From Cloeon dipterum (taxonomy: Eukaryota; Arthropoda; Insecta; Ephemeroptera; Baetidae): DNA of 64,000 bases. The DNA lies in contig NC_088787.1 of the NCBI RefSeq assembly GCF_949628265.1, positions 920,501 through 984,500 on the forward strand, given 5' to 3'. The notes below the pieces were generated by a model. The model worked only from the letters and a program-made list of their open reading frames with translations. It searched no databases and was not told the DNA's origin. Shown in pieces: positions 59,990 to 64,000 of the stretch. Numbering within the stretch: position 1 is the first letter of the stretch; each line of letters starts with the position of its first letter. Made by a program: the position numbers and the translations under genes.

Positions 59990-60358
59990 TGTTGAAGCTG
60001 CGCAGTAAACTTGTGCGCATCTTAAGCATGCGCAGCATGTTCAAATTGCTTTTAAATCTCACAGGGAGGCCAAAACGCATTACTGCGCATGCGTGACCCA
60101 AGTTAAATCCTTCTGCGCAGTCGCAAATCCCACCGGGGTCTGGATTGCGATCTGTGTTGGTTTTCCCGCCTGTCAGAAGTCAAAAATAATGGAGGCTAAT
60201 CAGGAGACAGTTCAGCGGCCAATCAGAGGCGTCGAAAAAGAGGCTTGCCGAGCTAATAAATTCATTCCTACGAATTTTGTTACATTTTCATTAGCCTGAT
60301 ATGCCATCTAACGGTCAATTCGAAAATTGCCAGGCTAATCAGCTGTTAGTAAAGAAAT
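59990..60358 (+). repeat. 0.37-kb dispersed repeat, copy 4
   Basis: Same orientation as copies 1 and 2 and placed at the same position upstream of CTL-9 as copy 2 upstream of CTL-8, so it was probably duplicated with the gene. Ends ...CCATCTAACGGTCAATTCG and CAGCTGTTAGTAAAGAAAT. Confidence 0.75.
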
Positions 60359-60608
60359 AACAAGAGATTTTCATGATAAATTTTCCTTTTACGTTTGAAA
60401 CTTTCCCGCCGTACTCTCTACCACACGTCATATCTGCGTGTATCTGGTCCCCGGTGTGCTGTACGAAATATTTTACTCGTGAAAAATACATGTTGCTGTA
60501 TACACGAGGCAAAAGTTTTTCATCGAAATTGAGGCAGGAAACAGGGCTCCACATCGGCTGCTGGCAGTAGAAATTCGTTGGCATTTTCGGTTTGGTTTTC
60601 AGTTCGGA

Positions 60609-63600
60609 ATGATCAAAGCCAAATTTGCTCTTCTTCTCGCTCTCCTCGCAATTTACTTTGCTACAGGTTAAAAATTTAATTAATTTTTTTTAAAATACCA
60701 TCCCGTTTTTAACCAGATGTTTGGAGCGCGACCACTCGAAGGCCGAGCAGGGCGACCAAGACCACGATGGTTGCTAAACCAATTCGAAGGATGAAAACCA
60801 CGAAAAGGCGGCCAACTCCTCCGAACACGGACAGTTCATATCCCTTTTGCCGGAATTACAATCAAATTAAAAAGGTAACAATCTCTAGAATCTAAATAAA
60901 CAAATTTCGTGTAAAAACTTCTTTTAATAATAAGAAACTCTTGGAAAATACGTTCACCGATGGTATGATTAAAATATATGATTATGTTACAGTTGATTTT
61001 TATTATTTACATAGATTTTGTTGTTGGGAAACGAAGTAGGATGGTAATGTCTTACACAAATTAGCATGAACAATGAAATTTTCAGCTTTGCTGGCTGAGT
61101 TGCTCGACCCGAAACCAATACCTCAAGGGTCTTTCAGCAAAAGGGGAAATAGAGTATTCTTCGAAAGCATTGAAAAGGTTATTGCCCAGGCGCAATTTTC
61201 AGCATTTTGTTGAATGAACATCCTAAAAGGTCGACTACAAAACAGCAGTAGAGTCGTGTCTGTACCGGAAAATGCAGCTTTTGGCGCTTGATACGCCAGG
61301 AGAAATTAATAATCAGTTTTTTACCTCAAACTGGACTGTCGTCGATTTCATGCACCACAATGACTCGGGTTAAAAACGAAATGGTTTTATGAAAACTGGA
61401 TTTGTTTTACGTTTCCCATAAAGCGGCTGACATGGAGTTTGTGTGGACGAGTGCGGTGCCGTGTTCGAAAAGCGATCCGTTGAACAAAACCACAAATTCG
61501 TGCTCCAGCGTCACGTGGTGTTCGAGTAAAGTCGAAACCAACCTCGACTACACGTTGAATTTGGGCCAACTTCCTCGACCCTTCTGCATGATTTATAAAA
61601 GGTCGAATAAGCAACTCGTGCCAACGAATTGCTCCTTCGGATCGTTCTTCATGTGCGAGGTATTAAAATAGAGGGTTGTAAATTGCAAATATCTTAACTG
61701 ATCCTGTTTGAAAAGTTGGCTTGCTCAAGGCCAAGCTGCCCGTCCGGAAATAGGTGCATCAAAGATGTAAGGCGTTTTAGAAGATTTTGTGAATGCTTTT
61801 CTAACTATTTTCCCAAGGAATCCCTTTTTGAGGTAGTTGATGGAAAAACGTACATGAAACCAGGCAAGTTGCCAACATCTTTTAAGTATTTTTTTAGCTG
61901 ATTAATTGTTATACCTTTATTCAATAATAATAAAACGATTAATTGTGAATTTCAGGAAGAGAAATTCGAGGAAAGTGGGAGAAATCAAAGTTTAACAGTT
62001 CCTACTACTTTTTTCTCGGAGAGAAATTGGTTAACCATCCGTAGTTGTCTCAAAATTAAAAAATATTTAATTCTTCATCCAAAAAAGGTGTCTTGGAGTG
62101 AAAACTGGCAGACCTGCTGCAGCCTGGGCCTCAAGCCTTTGTCCTTGGGCGAAGACATTACACACTTTGACCGACACAATTCTCGTAACCTTTAAAAATA
62201 AGTCTTTATTTATTTTTTCACCAACACCCGCCCTCCAGCGATGCAGGGTGTGGTTTACTGGACAGCGATGACCAGGGCTGAATGTCCCTATCAATTCGAA
62301 AACTGTTTCCAAGAGAACAAGGAGGAGTTTCCTATGCCAATCTATGGTTTGAAAGAGGGAGGGTCTTGCGTGGCCGTTTCGGTCCGCGACAGCATGGCCA
62401 GAGCCGCGATTGGCGCAGGATTGGCAGCGAAAGTAATGGTGTGCGCCTCTAAGCTTTTGTTGGCCTGCGAAGGGCCGGTGCAGACTTTTGAAGTCAGGGT
62501 ATGTAGATTGTTTGATTACTAATTACTTTGTTAAAAATTTTGGTAAAGGGAACGATTGTCAGCTGCGATTTTCCTGAGTGTACCGGAATTCCTGATTGCG
62601 TCATGGATGTAATAAATGTTTTTGCATATGTAAATGTATTTCATAAAAGATTAAACAAATGCTTTCAGGATTCAAAATTCCTCACAAGACCTATCAGAGT
62701 GTTACTCAGTGAGCTCGAATTATATAGATATACAAAATAGGTTTACCACAAATCTTTTCTATTTCAATAAAAGATCCCCAACGTTTCGGAAAATGGAATC
62801 CAGTGTGCGGCATGAGTTTTCTCGAGTTGCGCAATGAACTGGTCAGTTTTTATAGTTGAAATTGCAATCGATGCATTTAATTAATTTTAAGGGAACTTGG
62901 GATGAGGCTTACAAAAGGTGCTGCTCCCACGGGATGGACCTAATGTCGATCCAAAATTCGAACCAACAAAACTGCTTTTACAGATCTCCAAGTTCGGATA
63001 CACAAACCGCAGCATGATTTTGATTTCTTTTTTCTCTGTTTAGGCCTTGTGGGCGTACCAAGTCCAGATAAGCTCCTTTTTAAAGGCCAAATCTGGACAT
63101 CAGGGAGGGACGTTGAGGCTTGTCGCGGAAAACTGCGATGGTGCACCGGCTACCTGAATGACTACATAAAAAAGGAAATCGTTTGGAAGAAAGGCGTGGA
63201 CCCGAAATCAGCAAACAACTCTTGCGTTTTCATTGACTTTGACGATCCCGATTTGCCCAGCCTTGGATTGGCAGATTGCTTTGAGAAAAAGCAGATCGTG
63301 TGCGAGGTATTGATATCCAAATATGAAACATATTCGGGAGCAATTTAAAATTTTGGTAATCTAGGCTCCTGCAGGAGTGGGCTACAAGTCGCAAATGCAC
63401 GAATTTTTCTGTAGATATTCTCTCAGAGTGAAAGATAGTTGGTTACATTATTTTTTGTTGATGGATTTTTGGTAAAATCTCACATGTCATAAGGCGAAGC
63501 AACTAAAATTTGGAATACTGGAGACATGAGCCAAGCCGGATATAGTTTTAAAGTAATTCGAAATATTTATAAATCATTTTTAGAAAAGTTGTTCAATTTC

Positions 63601-64000
63601 AGAAAATGGTACAATGCTTGGCGGAGTATCTGGGACTGGTAGTTCTACTGAAAATAAAAAAAAAACTATTTATATTAATAAATTCTTAAGATGTACGACT
63701 CGACAAAAATCAACGAGCATGTTTATCTGAGCATGATGTCACGAATGTTTTTTCCTTTGTAAAATCCCGACAACTATATTGATATATAATTCTTAAATTA
63801 ATCGATTTAAAGCAATCACTCTGAGTTGGTAAAGACAATAATGGATAAATCAGAATGGCTTAAGTCACAACCTTCGCTCAACTCGACAAGAAGGGTATAT
63901 AAGTTCATAGCAGAAGCGACTGAAGACACCCTGGACGATTTCTACTCCGGCCACTTTCAACTGGCCGCAGAAATGATCCGCAGACTCTACGATTGCAGAG
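60609..64000 (+). CDS. CTL-9: triple C-type-lectin-like protein, cut by window end
   Basis: Tandem sister of CTL-8. Signal peptide exon 60609-60666 (same MIKAKFALLLALLAIYFAT type), linker 60717-60874, CTLD1 exon 61424-61659 (236 bases), CTLD2 exon 62239-62498 (260 bases), CTLD3 exon 63044-63306 (263 bases, IWTSGRDVEACRGKLRWCTG); all three lengths equal those of CTL-8. Exon 9 also ends in a GC donor (ACCAGGCAAGT, 61860-61870). The last exon seen starts at 63813 (IMDKSEWLKSQPSLNSTRRV) and runs past 64000. About five more exons are expected outside the window. No frame break seen. Confidence 0.8.

Noticed and set aside
1-64000. tRNA, rRNA or other structured RNA genes
   Set aside because: None recognised on either strand by eye; a covariance-model scan would be needed to exclude small ones.

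Overview
Eukaryotic, AT-rich arthropod DNA. Genes are split into many short exons with GT-AG introns of about 50-300 bp, and several have TATA plus TCAGT-type initiators. Yellow/major-royal-jelly-like genes point to an insect; I cannot name the species. All exon models were built by hand from frame, splice signals and comparison between paralogues inside the window; nothing was checked against RNA or a database.

Layout. (1) 0-12.9 kb: a yellow/MRJP-like cluster. Three copies look usable (1272-2818 +, 7724-9398 +, 10831-12291 +). Three are broken: a truncated copy at 3240-3738 (-), a copy with a nonsense codon and an insertion at 4756-6418 (-), and a lone exon at 12781-12903 (+). The TATA promoters are conserved, and those of the first and third intact genes are almost identical. 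A truncated non-LTR retrotransposon tail with a 7-bp target duplication lies in the promoter region of the second. (2) 13.0-18.1 kb: six small genes on both strands encode 120-170 residue multi-span membrane proteins that share an N-terminal ATKI motif. I do not recognise this family. (3) 18.1-19.8 kb: non-coding, with one copy of a 0.37-kb repeat. (4) 19.8-64 kb: a tandem array of very similar genes, seven on the minus strand (CTL-1 to CTL-7) then two on the plus strand (CTL-8, and CTL-9 cut by the window end). A full copy has about 27 exons. CTL-8 was traced exon by exon and gives one continuous 966-residue frame: signal peptide, Thr/Pro/Arg-rich linker, three C-type-lectin-like domains (CTLDs), and a C-terminal region of about 370 residues that I do not recognise. 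One copy (CTL-3) is a deletion chimera, and several decayed pieces lie between the genes.

How it fits together. The CTL genes look like secreted multi-CTLD proteins. CTL-2 to CTL-7 carry the same perfect kappaB-type decamer GGGGTTTTCC 75-81 bp upstream of the start codon, beside a TGACGTG element, which suggests (inference) immune-inducible control. Relics of CTL-1-type 5' ends sit just past the 3' ends of CTL-3, CTL-5 and CTL-7, so the array probably grew by duplication of a two-gene unit followed by loss of one member. Foldback elements lie in introns of CTL-1, and copies of the 0.37-kb repeat lie upstream of CTL-8 and CTL-9.
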